Shown: piece after piece, positions 1 to 4,996 of the stretch
How positions within the stretch are numbered: the first letter of the stretch is position 1
Layout: every line of letters starts with the position of its first letter
From: Lentisphaeria bacterium
Lineage (GTDB): Bacteria; Verrucomicrobiota; Lentisphaeria; Victivallales; UBA1829
Reading direction: 5' to 3'
Assembly: GCA_019408975.1 (NCBI GenBank)
Contig: DXVA01000327.1
Coordinates: 1-5,109 of the forward strand
DNA length: 5,109 nucleotides
The notes under the pieces: model-generated
Database searches by the model: none
What the model saw: only the letters and a program-made list of their open reading frames with translations
Told to the model about the DNA's origin: nothing
Position numbers and translations under genes: made by a program

Positions 1-2052
1 GAAGCGTCAAACGGCGCGAAACCGAAAGTGGTCGGAGTTGCCTACTCCGGCGGGAAAATGAATCTGCCGGGGTGGCGACATCCTGTTGTGGTCGATCTTG
101 CCGGAATGGAGATCCCCGAAAGCGTCCCGCTTTTGACCAATCACGAGAACAAGACGGACAGCCGGATAGGACTCATTTCTGCCGCAGTTCGGAACAATGT
201 GCTGGAAATCACCGGGGAGATCGTCTCCGACAGCAAGGATGCGGCCGATATCATCGCGCAGGGCAAGGCAGGAGCGGACTGGCAGCTGAGCATCGGTGCG
301 GATGTGAAAGAGTGCGAGCTGGTCAAAGGCAGCCGCGAGGTGAATGGCCAGGAAGTCGAAGGCCCGTTCTACCACATCAAAAAATCGACGCTGCGGGAGG
401 TTTCCGTTGTTGCCGTGGGCGCGGATGCTCACACCAATATGAAAGTGAATGCGAAATTCAACCTTGTCAACCAGGAAGGAGAAGCTATGAACAACAAGTC
501 CGAAACGAAGAGTGTTTCCGCCGTGAGCACCCCGAATGCGAATGACGCTGTACCTCCGGAGAAAAAGCCGGAACCGGAACAGAAGCCCGGCAATCCGGCA
601 AACAAGCCCGGCGAACCGGAAAAGAAACCCGATAACGCGGAAAAGACGCCCGGACAGGCGGCCGCGGAGGCGACACCGCCCGCGATTCAGGCCTCCGCCG
701 GGGATGTGGCGGCGACCGCCCGTGAAGCGGCTCAGAACGCCGTCAAAGCCGAACGTGAACGCATCAGTGCGATTCAGGCGATCTGCGACGGTGAATTCCC
801 GAAAATTGAACGGGAGGCGATTGCCGGAGGCTGGACGCCGGAGGTGGTGATGAAGAAGGTGCTCGAAACGATCCGTGCCGAACGTCCCGCCGCCAATGTC
901 AATATCAGCGTGAAGACCGCCCCGGAAGGCGGAGAGTTGCGCAAGACCATCGAAGCGGCAATGTGTCTCCGGGTCGGAGTGAGCGCCGACCAGCTGGAGA
1001 AATTCTATGGGGCCAAAACGGTGGAAGCCGGAATGGCCGAAATGGACATGCCGCTGAAGCAGCTTCTGATCGAATGTATGAAACTCGACGGCATTCCGTA
1101 CAGCCGCGGCTTCGACAATGAAACGATCCGTGCGGCGTTCTCGAGTGTTTCGCTTCCGGGGATCCTGAGCAACGTGGCGAACAAGAAACTCCTGCAGAGC
1201 TACGAGGCCCAGCCGATTATCGCCATGAAGCTGTGTTCCACGGGCGACCTCAACGACTTCAAGGAGAATGATCGTTTCCGCCTGACGGATGTGGGCGATC
1301 TGCTTCCGATTGCCGCCGATGGCGAGATCAAGGACGGCGGTCTGATCGAAGAAGGTGCGAAGAACCAGCTGAATTCGTATGGGAAAAAGTTTTGTCTGAC
1401 CCGCCGGATGATTATCAACGACGATCTGGGCGCATTCATGAAAGTGCCGACGGCGATGGGCAACCGGGCGGCGCGACTGATTGATCAGTTGTTTTTCAGC
1501 AGACTTCTTTCGAACCCGGCTCAGGCGGACGGCAAGGCGCTGTTCAGCTCGAGTCATAAAAATCTGCTCTCCGGCACAAGTTCGGCGCTGAGTTCCGATT
1601 CGCTCAAAAAGGCGATCCAGCTCTTCCTGGATCAGGTGGATGCCGACGGTCAGCCGATCTCGGTGGAACCGAAATATCTGCTGGTTCCGACTGCGCTCAA
1701 GCATCTCGCGATCGAACTGACGCAGGGGGCGACCCTCATCATGAGCGGCACGGACAACGCGGTTCGTCCGGCGCTGAATGTGCTTTCCGATGAAAATCTT
1801 CAGGTGATCAGTTCGCCGTATCTCGGCAACAGCGCCTACGAGGGATCCAGCCAGACCGGGTGGTATCTCTTCGGCGACCCGAAAACGGTCGATACCTGGG
1901 AGATCGGCTTCCTGAAAGGGAAGCGCACGCCGACCGTTGAGCGCGGCGAGACGGACTTCAACACCCTCGGTCTCTGGTTCCGTGTGTATTTCGATCTTGG
2001 CGTTCGCGAGCAGGATCACCGCGGCATGGTCAAAGCCAACGGGGCCGCGTAA
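1..2052 (+). CDS. Prohead protease-scaffold-major capsid polyprotein (5' partial)
   Basis: The frame is open from base 1, so the true start lies upstream; the GTG at 28 is unlikely to be the start. Counting residues from codon 1 (683 visible), residues about 10-155 look like an HK97/Mu-type prohead protease. Likely catalytic residues are His48 (in LLTNHENK) and Ser97 (in WQLSIGADV), and a conserved-looking REVSVVAVGAD stretch holds Glu133 and Asp142. A Pro/Lys/Glu linker with heptapeptide repeats spans about 180-220. A charged helical segment (about 235-300) resembles the scaffold or delta domain of such phages. Residues about 310-683 are a capsid protein of HK97-fold type, with a Mu gpT-like LFSSSHKNLL stretch near 514-523 and a C-terminal DFNTLGLWFRVYFDLGVRE segment. 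Known: the protease removes the scaffold during head maturation. Inferred: fusion puts protease and scaffold inside the prohead. Domain edges are estimates; the overall call is strong. Confidence 0.88.
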   Translation, partial: EASNGAKPKVVGVAYSGGKMNLPGWRHPVVVDLAGMEIPESVPLLTNHENKTDSRIGLISAAVRNNVLEITGEIVSDSKDAADIIAQGKAGADWQLSIGADVKECELVKGSREVNGQEVEGPFYHIKKSTLREVSVVAVGADAHTNMKVNAKFNLVNQEGEAMNNKSETKSVSAVSTPNANDAVPPEKKPEPEQKPGNPANKPGEPEKKPDNAEKTPGQAAAEATPPAIQASAGDVAATAREAAQNAVKAERERISAIQAICDGEFPKIEREAIAGGWTPEVVMKKVLETIRAERPAANVNISVKTAPEGGELRKTIEAAMCLRVGVSADQLEKFYGAKTVEAGMAEMDMPLKQLLIECMKLDGIPYSRGFDNETIRAAFSSVSLPGILSNVANKKLLQSYEAQPIIAMKLCSTGDLNDFKENDRFRLTDVGDLLPIAADGEIKDGGLIEEGAKNQLNSYGKKFCLTRRMIINDDLGAFMKVPTAMGNRAARLIDQLFFSRLLSNPAQADGKALFSSSHKNLLSGTSSALSSDSLKKAIQLFLDQVDADGQPISVEPKYLLVPTALKHLAIELTQGATLIMSGTDNAVRPALNVLSDENLQVISSPYLGNSAYEGSSQTGWYLFGDPKTVDTWEIGFLKGKRTPTVERGETDFNTLGLWFRVYFDLGVREQDHRGMVKANGAA
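476..489 (+). promoter_or_regulatory. Internal ribosome binding site and ATG within the protease-capsid gene
   Basis: AAGGAG (476-481) sits 5 nt ahead of ATG (487-489), as good a match to the anti-Shine-Dalgarno sequence as those of the intact downstream genes. It lies at the junction between the protease domain and the linker, which argues against pure chance, although the stretch also encodes QEGEA in the long frame. Confidence 0.6.
487..2052 (+). CDS. Possible nested in-frame product: scaffold plus major capsid protein
   Basis: An ATG at 487, in the frame of the fusion gene, is preceded by AAGGAG at 476-481 with a 5-nt spacer. The product would be 521 residues starting MNNKSETKSV. It lacks the protease domain but keeps the linker, the scaffold-like helix and the capsid domain. 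The start falls exactly at the end of the protease domain. Known precedent: phage lambda C and Nu3 share a frame, with the scaffold starting inside the protease gene. Inferred: a head needs hundreds of capsid subunits but few proteases, so internal initiation would supply most of the capsid protein. Seen: the ribosome binding site and the domain boundary. Not seen: any proof that it is used. Confidence 0.6.
   Translation: MNNKSETKSVSAVSTPNANDAVPPEKKPEPEQKPGNPANKPGEPEKKPDNAEKTPGQAAAEATPPAIQASAGDVAATAREAAQNAVKAERERISAIQAICDGEFPKIEREAIAGGWTPEVVMKKVLETIRAERPAANVNISVKTAPEGGELRKTIEAAMCLRVGVSADQLEKFYGAKTVEAGMAEMDMPLKQLLIECMKLDGIPYSRGFDNETIRAAFSSVSLPGILSNVANKKLLQSYEAQPIIAMKLCSTGDLNDFKENDRFRLTDVGDLLPIAADGEIKDGGLIEEGAKNQLNSYGKKFCLTRRMIINDDLGAFMKVPTAMGNRAARLIDQLFFSRLLSNPAQADGKALFSSSHKNLLSGTSSALSSDSLKKAIQLFLDQVDADGQPISVEPKYLLVPTALKHLAIELTQGATLIMSGTDNAVRPALNVLSDENLQVISSPYLGNSAYEGSSQTGWYLFGDPKTVDTWEIGFLKGKRTPTVERGETDFNTLGLWFRVYFDLGVREQDHRGMVKANGAA
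583..645 (+). repeat. Three tandem 21-nt units encoding a KPGxPxx heptapeptide linker
   Basis: Three consecutive heptapeptides, KPGNPAN, KPGEPEK and KPDNAEK, are encoded at 583-603, 604-624 and 625-645. Related KPEPEQ precedes them and TPGQ follows. The nonamer AAGCCCGGC recurs 21 bases apart (583-591 and 604-612), so the period shows in DNA as well as protein. The segment should be an extended, highly charged, disordered linker between the protease and scaffold domains. Confidence 0.75.
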
Positions 2053-2077
2053 GTCGTTAACCTTCAACCTCAAATTC

Positions 2078-2096
2078 AAGGAGATTTTTTACAATG
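2078..2096 (+). promoter_or_regulatory. Strong ribosome binding site of the decoration protein gene
   Basis: AAGGAG (2078-2083) lies 10 nt ahead of ATG 2094, and the spacer contains a run of six T. The 13-base string AGGAGATTTTTTA (2079-2091) is repeated exactly ahead of the tail tube gene. The rest of the 41-nt gap after the capsid gene (2053-2093) shows no promoter or terminator that I can recognise. Confidence 0.75.
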
Positions 2097-2618
2097 CTTG
2101 CACGCTATGTTCAGAAGGGTGACGCCATTGATTACCGTCCGGCGGAGGCGGTTGCCGCAGGGGATGTGGTCATCATCGCGGATCTGATCGGGATCGCCCG
2201 GCTCGATATCGAAGCCAATACCCTCGGCAGTCTTGCAGTGGTCGGAGTGTTCGATGTTGTGAAAGCGGATAGTGCGATTCCTTCCGGCTCGACGGTCTAC
2301 TGGGACGCGGGAGCGAAGAAGGCGACCACGGTCAGCGGATCGAACCACTACCTCGGCAAGGCCATTGCGGCGGCGGAGGCGGCCGATGATACGGTTCGTG
2401 TGCTTCTCAACGCCCCGTACAGCCTCGCGACGACCTTTGCCGCAGGCGATCCGATCACGGATCTGACCGACAATTCGGGCGGAACTCCGTCCGACACGAT
2501 TCCCGTTCTCTCCTGTGAAAGCGGGTGTGACTGCAAACACGCGATTGCCTCGCTGACGAAGAAAACCAACACGATTCTTGCCGCACTCCGCGCGGTCGGC
2601 ATCATCGCCAGTGAATAA
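2094..2618 (+). CDS. DUF2190-type capsid decoration / head-fibre protein
   Basis: This 174-residue protein has two parts. Residues 1 to about 110 (MLARYVQKGDAIDYRP..., then ...AAGDVV, ...SGSTVYWDAG and ...YLGKAI) match the beta-rich DUF2190 family, found next to major capsid genes and thought to decorate the capsid; older annotations call it a RecA/RadA-like recombinase, which is misleading. Residues about 118-174 hold ITDLTDNSGGTPSD followed by an amphipathic helix (HAIASLTKKTNTILAALRAV), typical of short trimerising segments of phage head fibres. Between them is an unusual cysteine cluster (C141, C145, C147). The start is fixed by a strong ribosome binding site. The gene follows the capsid gene directly, as expected for a decoration protein, and its stop overlaps the next start by one base. 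Family placement is by eye; the exact role on the capsid is inferred. Confidence 0.8.
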   Translation: MLARYVQKGDAIDYRPAEAVAAGDVVIIADLIGIARLDIEANTLGSLAVVGVFDVVKADSAIPSGSTVYWDAGAKKATTVSGSNHYLGKAIAAAEAADDTVRVLLNAPYSLATTFAAGDPITDLTDNSGGTPSDTIPVLSCESGCDCKHAIASLTKKTNTILAALRAVGIIASE

Positions 2619-2968
2619 TGGGACTGCTGGAAAACGCAGCCGAATGGCTGGAATCCCAGCGGATCCGGGAGCTCTCCGTTCCGATTGTCTACCAGCGCCG
2701 GGATGGCGAAACGTTGAACATCCCGGCGACGCTGGGGCGGACGCTGTTCCGTGCGGAAAATGAATACGGCGTGACCATCCGGACGGAGACGCGCGATTTT
2801 CTGATCGCGGCGGAGGATCTGCCGGATGATCCGGAGCGCGGAGATGTGATTCTCCATGCCGGACTCCGCTATGAAGTTCTTGCGCCGAACGGCGAACCGG
2901 TCTGGCGCTGGTCCGGAACCGGGCGGATCCTGCGGAGAATTCACACAAAGGAAATCGGAGGTGCATGA
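2618..2968 (+). CDS. Probable head-tail adaptor/joining protein
   Basis: This 116-residue protein is probably a neck component that docks on the portal ring and lets the tail attach. It begins MGLLENAAEWLESQR, a short helix, followed by a beta-rich body with VPIVYQRRDGE, EYGVTIRTETRDFLI and ERGDVILHAGLRYEVL, and ends in a PVWRWSG...RIHTKE strand. The 'RDFLI...ERGD...YEVL' pattern recalls small head-tail joining proteins (lambda gpFII-like or related adaptors) of siphophages, but I place it by general resemblance and position rather than a decisive motif. Its ATG overlaps the preceding TAA by one base (TAATG), so translation is probably coupled to the decoration gene. It overlaps the next gene by ATGA if the first of that gene's two start codons is used. 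No catalytic motif is visible. Confidence 0.6.
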   Translation: MGLLENAAEWLESQRIRELSVPIVYQRRDGETLNIPATLGRTLFRAENEYGVTIRTETRDFLIAAEDLPDDPERGDVILHAGLRYEVLAPNGEPVWRWSGTGRILRRIHTKEIGGA

Positions 2969-2970
2969 TG
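2957..2970 (+). promoter_or_regulatory. Ribosome binding site before a double ATG
   Basis: GGAGG (2957-2961) precedes ATGATG. The first ATG (2965) is only 3 nt away and the second (2968) 6 nt away, so spacing favours the second start and a 77-residue product. The first ATG overlaps the previous stop (ATGA). The two products differ by one methionine. Confidence 0.6.
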
Positions 2971-3201
2971 CCTGATACCCCGGATCATCGCGACTTGTGG
3001 CATGAACTCAATCAGGCGCGGCTGGATATTGCGGAACTGCGGGGAATGCTGAGTATGCATTTCTCCGAAGGACAGCATCACTATCCGCCGTGCAAACCTG
3101 CGGCGGATCTGCAGAAAACGATGCTTTCATCGCTGGCGGCGGCGCTGATCGCGCTTCTCGCGGCGGTGGGCAATATCATCATGGAATTCATACGGAGGTG
3201 A
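2965..3201 (+). CDS. Small single-span membrane protein of unknown function
   Basis: This 78-residue protein (77 if the second ATG at 2968 is used) is not firmly recognised. Residues about 9-33 (RDLWHELNQARLDIAELRGM) form a predicted amphipathic or coiled-coil helix. Residues 32-43 hold a His/Pro/Cys cluster, with H32, H38, H39 and C43 in HFSEGQHHYPPC. Residues about 53-75 are a hydrophobic membrane segment (MLSSLAAALIALLAAVGNII), and the protein ends FIRR, which favours a positively charged tail on the cytoplasmic side. The plan of N-terminal coil plus C-terminal membrane helix resembles XhlA-type haemolysin/holin accessory proteins, but I cannot establish homology. It lies between two connector genes, 3 nt before the next start, so it is co-expressed with virion genes. 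It could act in lysis, membrane anchoring of assembly or DNA entry; all of these are guesses. That it is a real gene is well supported by the ribosome binding site and tight packing. Confidence 0.7.
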   Translation: MMPDTPDHRDLWHELNQARLDIAELRGMLSMHFSEGQHHYPPCKPAADLQKTMLSSLAAALIALLAAVGNIIMEFIRR

Positions 3202-3204
3202 AGA

Positions 3205-3600
3205 GTGAGCGACATTCTGACCCTGGCGCGCGCGGTCGCGGAGGAACTCAGGGAATATAAAGCCGAGCTGCTTTATTTCCCGGAGTTTGAATTGCGTGAT
3301 CTGGATGATCTGCGGATCGTTGTTGTTCCGGCCGGAACACAGTATAAGACACTTTCCCGCGCGGCACATGAAGAACTGCCGAAAGTGCAGATCGGCATAT
3401 TGAAACGATGCCAGGAGGATGCGCTGGATGAAATGCTGTGCTTTGCTGAAAAACTCGGACTTGGCTTTCTGAACCGGAAACTTGCCGGAGGGACCTGTGT
3501 TTCAGTCATTTACAACCCCATCTACAGTCCGGAGCATTTGCGTGAGCGAGGGCAGTTCACCAGCGTCATTGAACTCGTATTCAAAGTGTTGAAATCGTGA
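3205..3600 (+). CDS. Probable tail terminator/completion protein
   Basis: This 131-residue protein starts with GTG, supported by GGAGG at 3194-3198 with a 6-nt spacer. It begins with a helix (DILTLARAVAEELRE), then has a strand-rich stretch (FPEFELRDLDDLRIVVVPAG), a central VQIGILKRCQ strand, a helix (DALDEMLCFAEKLGLGFL), and a C-terminal YNPIYSPEHLRERGQFTSVIELVFKVL. The helix/strand order, the length, and the closing 'QFTSVIELVFKV' strand fit the tail-terminator fold (lambda gpU-like), which caps the tail tube and joins it to the head. In siphophages this gene usually sits just before the HK97 gp10-like gene and the tube gene, as here. The call rests on position and general resemblance; no active site is expected. 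The stop overlaps the next start by four bases (GTGA). Confidence 0.55.
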   Translation: MSDILTLARAVAEELREYKAELLYFPEFELRDLDDLRIVVVPAGTQYKTLSRAAHEELPKVQIGILKRCQEDALDEMLCFAEKLGLGFLNRKLAGGTCVSVIYNPIYSPEHLRERGQFTSVIELVFKVLKS

Positions 3601-3983
3601 AATGCCGAATTGAATTTGACGACAGGCGGATCCTGCTTGCCGTTCAAGGCGGCAATATAACAGCACTGCGGCGCACGGGAGCTTACATCCGGAAATCCGC
3701 CCGCAACCGGGTTTCACAGAGTCAGAAGGCATCCATGCCCGGCACACCGCCGAACACCCGGCGCGGACTTCTGAAGCAATCGCTGCTGTTCGGTGTGGAA
3801 AAACAGCGCCAGTCCGTTGTGATCGGACCGGCGGAATCCTTCATCGGAACAGCGATGACTGCGCATGAATTCGGCGGAATTTACCGCAAACGGCGCTATC
3901 CCAGACGGCCGCTCATGGGTCCGACTCTGGAAAAGACGCTTCCGAAACTCCCGGCTCTCTGGGAAAATTCTGTCAAAAAATAA
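3597..3983 (+). CDS. HK97 gp10-like neck / tail completion protein
   Basis: This 128-residue basic protein starts at GTG within a GTGA overlap with the previous stop. I see no strong ribosome binding site of its own, so translation is probably coupled to the upstream gene. The middle holds hallmarks of the HK97 gp10-like (phage morphogenesis/tail completion) family: an Arg-rich helix (LRRTGAYIRKSARNRV), a SMPGTPPNTRRGLLKQSLLFGV segment in which 'PGTPP...GLL' is characteristic, a strand SVVIGP, then AHEFGGIY and a C-terminal RYPRRPLMGPTLEKTLPKLPALWE helix. Known role: such proteins form part of the connector or complete the tail so that it can join the head. The gene lies between the terminator candidate and the tail tube, its usual place. 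Family assignment is good; its place in the structure is inferred. Confidence 0.75.
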   Translation: MKCRIEFDDRRILLAVQGGNITALRRTGAYIRKSARNRVSQSQKASMPGTPPNTRRGLLKQSLLFGVEKQRQSVVIGPAESFIGTAMTAHEFGGIYRKRRYPRRPLMGPTLEKTLPKLPALWENSVKK

Positions 3984-3985
3984 AG

Positions 3986-4000
3986 AGGAGATTTTTTATG
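3986..4000 (+). promoter_or_regulatory. Strong ribosome binding site of the tail tube gene
   Basis: AGGAG (3986-3990) lies 7 nt before ATG 3998, with an all-A/T spacer. The site is flanked by the complementary strings AAAAAAT (3975-3981) and ATTTTTT (3991-3997), so it may sit in the loop of a weak A-U hairpin. The 13-base string AGGAGATTTTTTA is shared with the decoration gene leader at 2079-2091. Confidence 0.75.
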
Positions 4001-4435
4001 GCTATTGTACTGGGCCTTGATGCAATTCTGATGCGCGGCCCCGCCGGAACCACCGGCTCGACCGAGGTCAAAAACGTCAAGGATTTGACTTTGAATCTTG
4101 AGTCAGGCGAGGCTGATGTCACGACGCGGGCCGCGAAGGGGTGGCGGGCGTCGGTCGCGACTTTGAAAGAGGCGTCGCTTGAGTTCAACATTCTCTATGA
4201 CACGGAGGATGAGGACTACAACGCCTTTGCCGACGCCTACTTCAACAACACGCCGATGGCATTGTTTGTCACGGACGGCAACGGAACCGGTCTTGACGCG
4301 GACTTCTCCATCACCGGATTTTCGATTGAACAGCCTCTGGAGGAAGCGCTTTCGGTGAGCGTCACCGCCAAACCGACCGCCTCGGAACGTGCGCCCCAGT
4401 GGACCAAGGGAAGCGGAGGCGGTGTCGGCGGATAA
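3998..4435 (+). CDS. Tail tube protein
   Basis: This 145-residue protein matches, by eye, siphophage tail tube proteins, whose rings stack to form the tube that carries DNA. The N-terminus is MAIVLGLDAILMRGPAGTTG, followed by VKNVKDLTLNLESGEADVTT, a DVTTRAAKGWRASVATLKEA stretch (the 'TR...GW.A...TLK.A.LEF' pattern typical of the family), then NILYDTEDEDYNAFADAYFN, a TPMALFVTDG strand, and near the C-terminus SITGFSIEQPLEEALSVSVT followed by AKPTASERAPQW. It ends in a Gly-rich tail (GSGGGVGG). Length and beta-rich character fit the family. It has a strong ribosome binding site, as expected for one of the most abundant virion proteins. A 54-nt gap with no visible terminator separates it from the chaperone gene. 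Confidence 0.85.
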   Translation: MAIVLGLDAILMRGPAGTTGSTEVKNVKDLTLNLESGEADVTTRAAKGWRASVATLKEASLEFNILYDTEDEDYNAFADAYFNNTPMALFVTDGNGTGLDADFSITGFSIEQPLEEALSVSVTAKPTASERAPQWTKGSGGGVGG

Positions 4436-4473
4436 GAGCATCCGTTTCCCCGTATGCAGGCAATCAATCATCC

Positions 4474-4492
4474 AAGGAGCAACTGACACATG
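4474..4492 (+). promoter_or_regulatory. Ribosome binding site of the tail chaperone gene
   Basis: AAGGAG (4474-4479) lies 10 nt before ATG 4490 and fixes this start. The rest of the 4436-4489 gap contains no convincing stem-loop terminator or promoter, so tube and chaperone are probably on one transcript. Confidence 0.7.
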
Positions 4493-4996
4493 AAAACTTT
4501 CACGGACAATACCGGCCGAACCTGGACGCTCTCGGTCACGGTCGGCACGATCAAACGGGTGCGCGCCCTCTGCGGTGTGGATCTGGCAAACATCATCACC
4601 ATGGAGAGCGGGAAAACGCCGCAAGTCGGACTGTTGGAACATCTGGCATCCGATCCCGTTCTTCTGGTCGATGTGCTTTTTGCGGTCTGCAAGCCCGAGG
4701 CGGATGCAAAAGGCATCACCGATGAGGAATTCGGCCGCGCCATGGCAGGCGACGCCATTGAGCTTGCCGCGACGGCTCTGCTGGACGAGATCATTGATTT
4801 TTTCCCCGAGGCGAAGCGAAAGGTGTTGCGGAAGATCCTCGACGCGAGCCGCCGCTTCGAGGCGCGAAGCAAGCAGGCGCTGACGGAGCTTCTCGAGGAT
4901 CCGGCATTCGACGAAAAAATCGATCAGGCCCTCAATCAATTGACGATCTCATCCTCCGTCTCGCCGGAATCGCCGGAGTCAATCCCGACCCCCTGA
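4490..4996 (+). CDS. Tail assembly chaperone (gpG-like)
   Basis: This 168-residue protein lies just after the tail tube gene, where siphophages encode the chaperone that holds the tape measure protein during tail assembly. The N-terminus (MKTFTDNTGRTWTLSVTVG) forms a strand pair; then come the helices TIKRVRALCGVDLANI, HLASDPVLLVDVLFAVCKPE, ITDEEFGRAMAGDAIELAAT and ALLDEIIDFFPEAKRKVLRK. I recognise the 'FGRAMAGDAI...LL.E..DFFP' pattern from phage tail chaperones. From about residue 120 a charged helix runs to about residue 150. The last 18 residues (LTISSSVSPESPESIPTP) are Ser/Pro-rich and look like an out-of-phase reading of a conserved -1-frame sequence that overlaps them. So the unshifted product is probably the G form, with a longer GT form made by -1 frameshifting. 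Confidence 0.8.
   Translation: MKTFTDNTGRTWTLSVTVGTIKRVRALCGVDLANIITMESGKTPQVGLLEHLASDPVLLVDVLFAVCKPEADAKGITDEEFGRAMAGDAIELAATALLDEIIDFFPEAKRKVLRKILDASRRFEARSKQALTELLEDPAFDEKIDQALNQLTISSSVSPESPESIPTP
4798..4804 (+). other. Candidate -1 slippery heptamer T-TTT-TTC in the tail chaperone gene
   Basis: In the chaperone frame the bases read GA(T TTT TTC) CCC, encoding D-F-F-P, a canonical X-XXY-YYZ layout with both codons read by tRNA-Phe. The last -1-frame stop before the right edge is TGA at 4795-4797, so the -1 frame opens exactly here. Downstream, CGAAGCG (4812-4818) can pair with CGCTTCG (4853-4859), leaving a 7-nt spacer. Against it: the -1 translation from 4805 to about 4938 looks like compositional shadow, rich in Arg, Gly and Pro. 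Confidence 0.4.

Noticed and set aside
28..30. GTG as the start of the protease-capsid gene
   Set aside because: The frame is open to base 1 and the residues before GTG continue the protease N-terminal style; no ribosome binding site is visible just upstream. The true start is outside the window.
7..2079. A 690-codon open frame on the - strand opposite the protease-capsid gene
   Set aside because: It mirrors a strongly codon-biased GC-rich gene, its protein is His/Arg/Phe-rich with no recognisable domain, and it would collide with the operon. No ribosome binding site or family supports it.
2094..2618. RecA/RadA-like recombinase annotation for the DUF2190 gene
   Set aside because: There is no Walker A or B motif; the sequence is beta-rich with a fibre-type C-terminus and sits next to the capsid gene.
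2076..2966. Long - strand open frame opposite the decoration and adaptor genes
   Set aside because: The protein is Arg/Gly/Pro-rich shadow sequence; the + strand genes have ribosome binding sites and family features.
3975..3997. A-run/T-run inverted repeat as a transcription terminator
   Set aside because: It has no GC stem, its T run is the SD-to-ATG spacer of the tail tube gene, and stopping transcription here would silence the tail genes.
4399..4725. 108-codon + strand frame overlapping the chaperone start
   Set aside because: His/Arg-rich out-of-phase reading of the chaperone gene and its leader, with no ribosome binding site or recognisable domain.
4854..4870. GCTTCG/CGAAGC 6-bp hairpin as a terminator
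   Set aside because: It lies within the chaperone coding region with no T run after it; it competes with the possible frameshift stem and is more likely a chance GC-rich pairing.
4103..4939. 278-codon - strand frame opposite the tail tube and chaperone genes
   Set aside because: No recognisable domain, spans two well-supported + strand genes, and is explained by codon bias.
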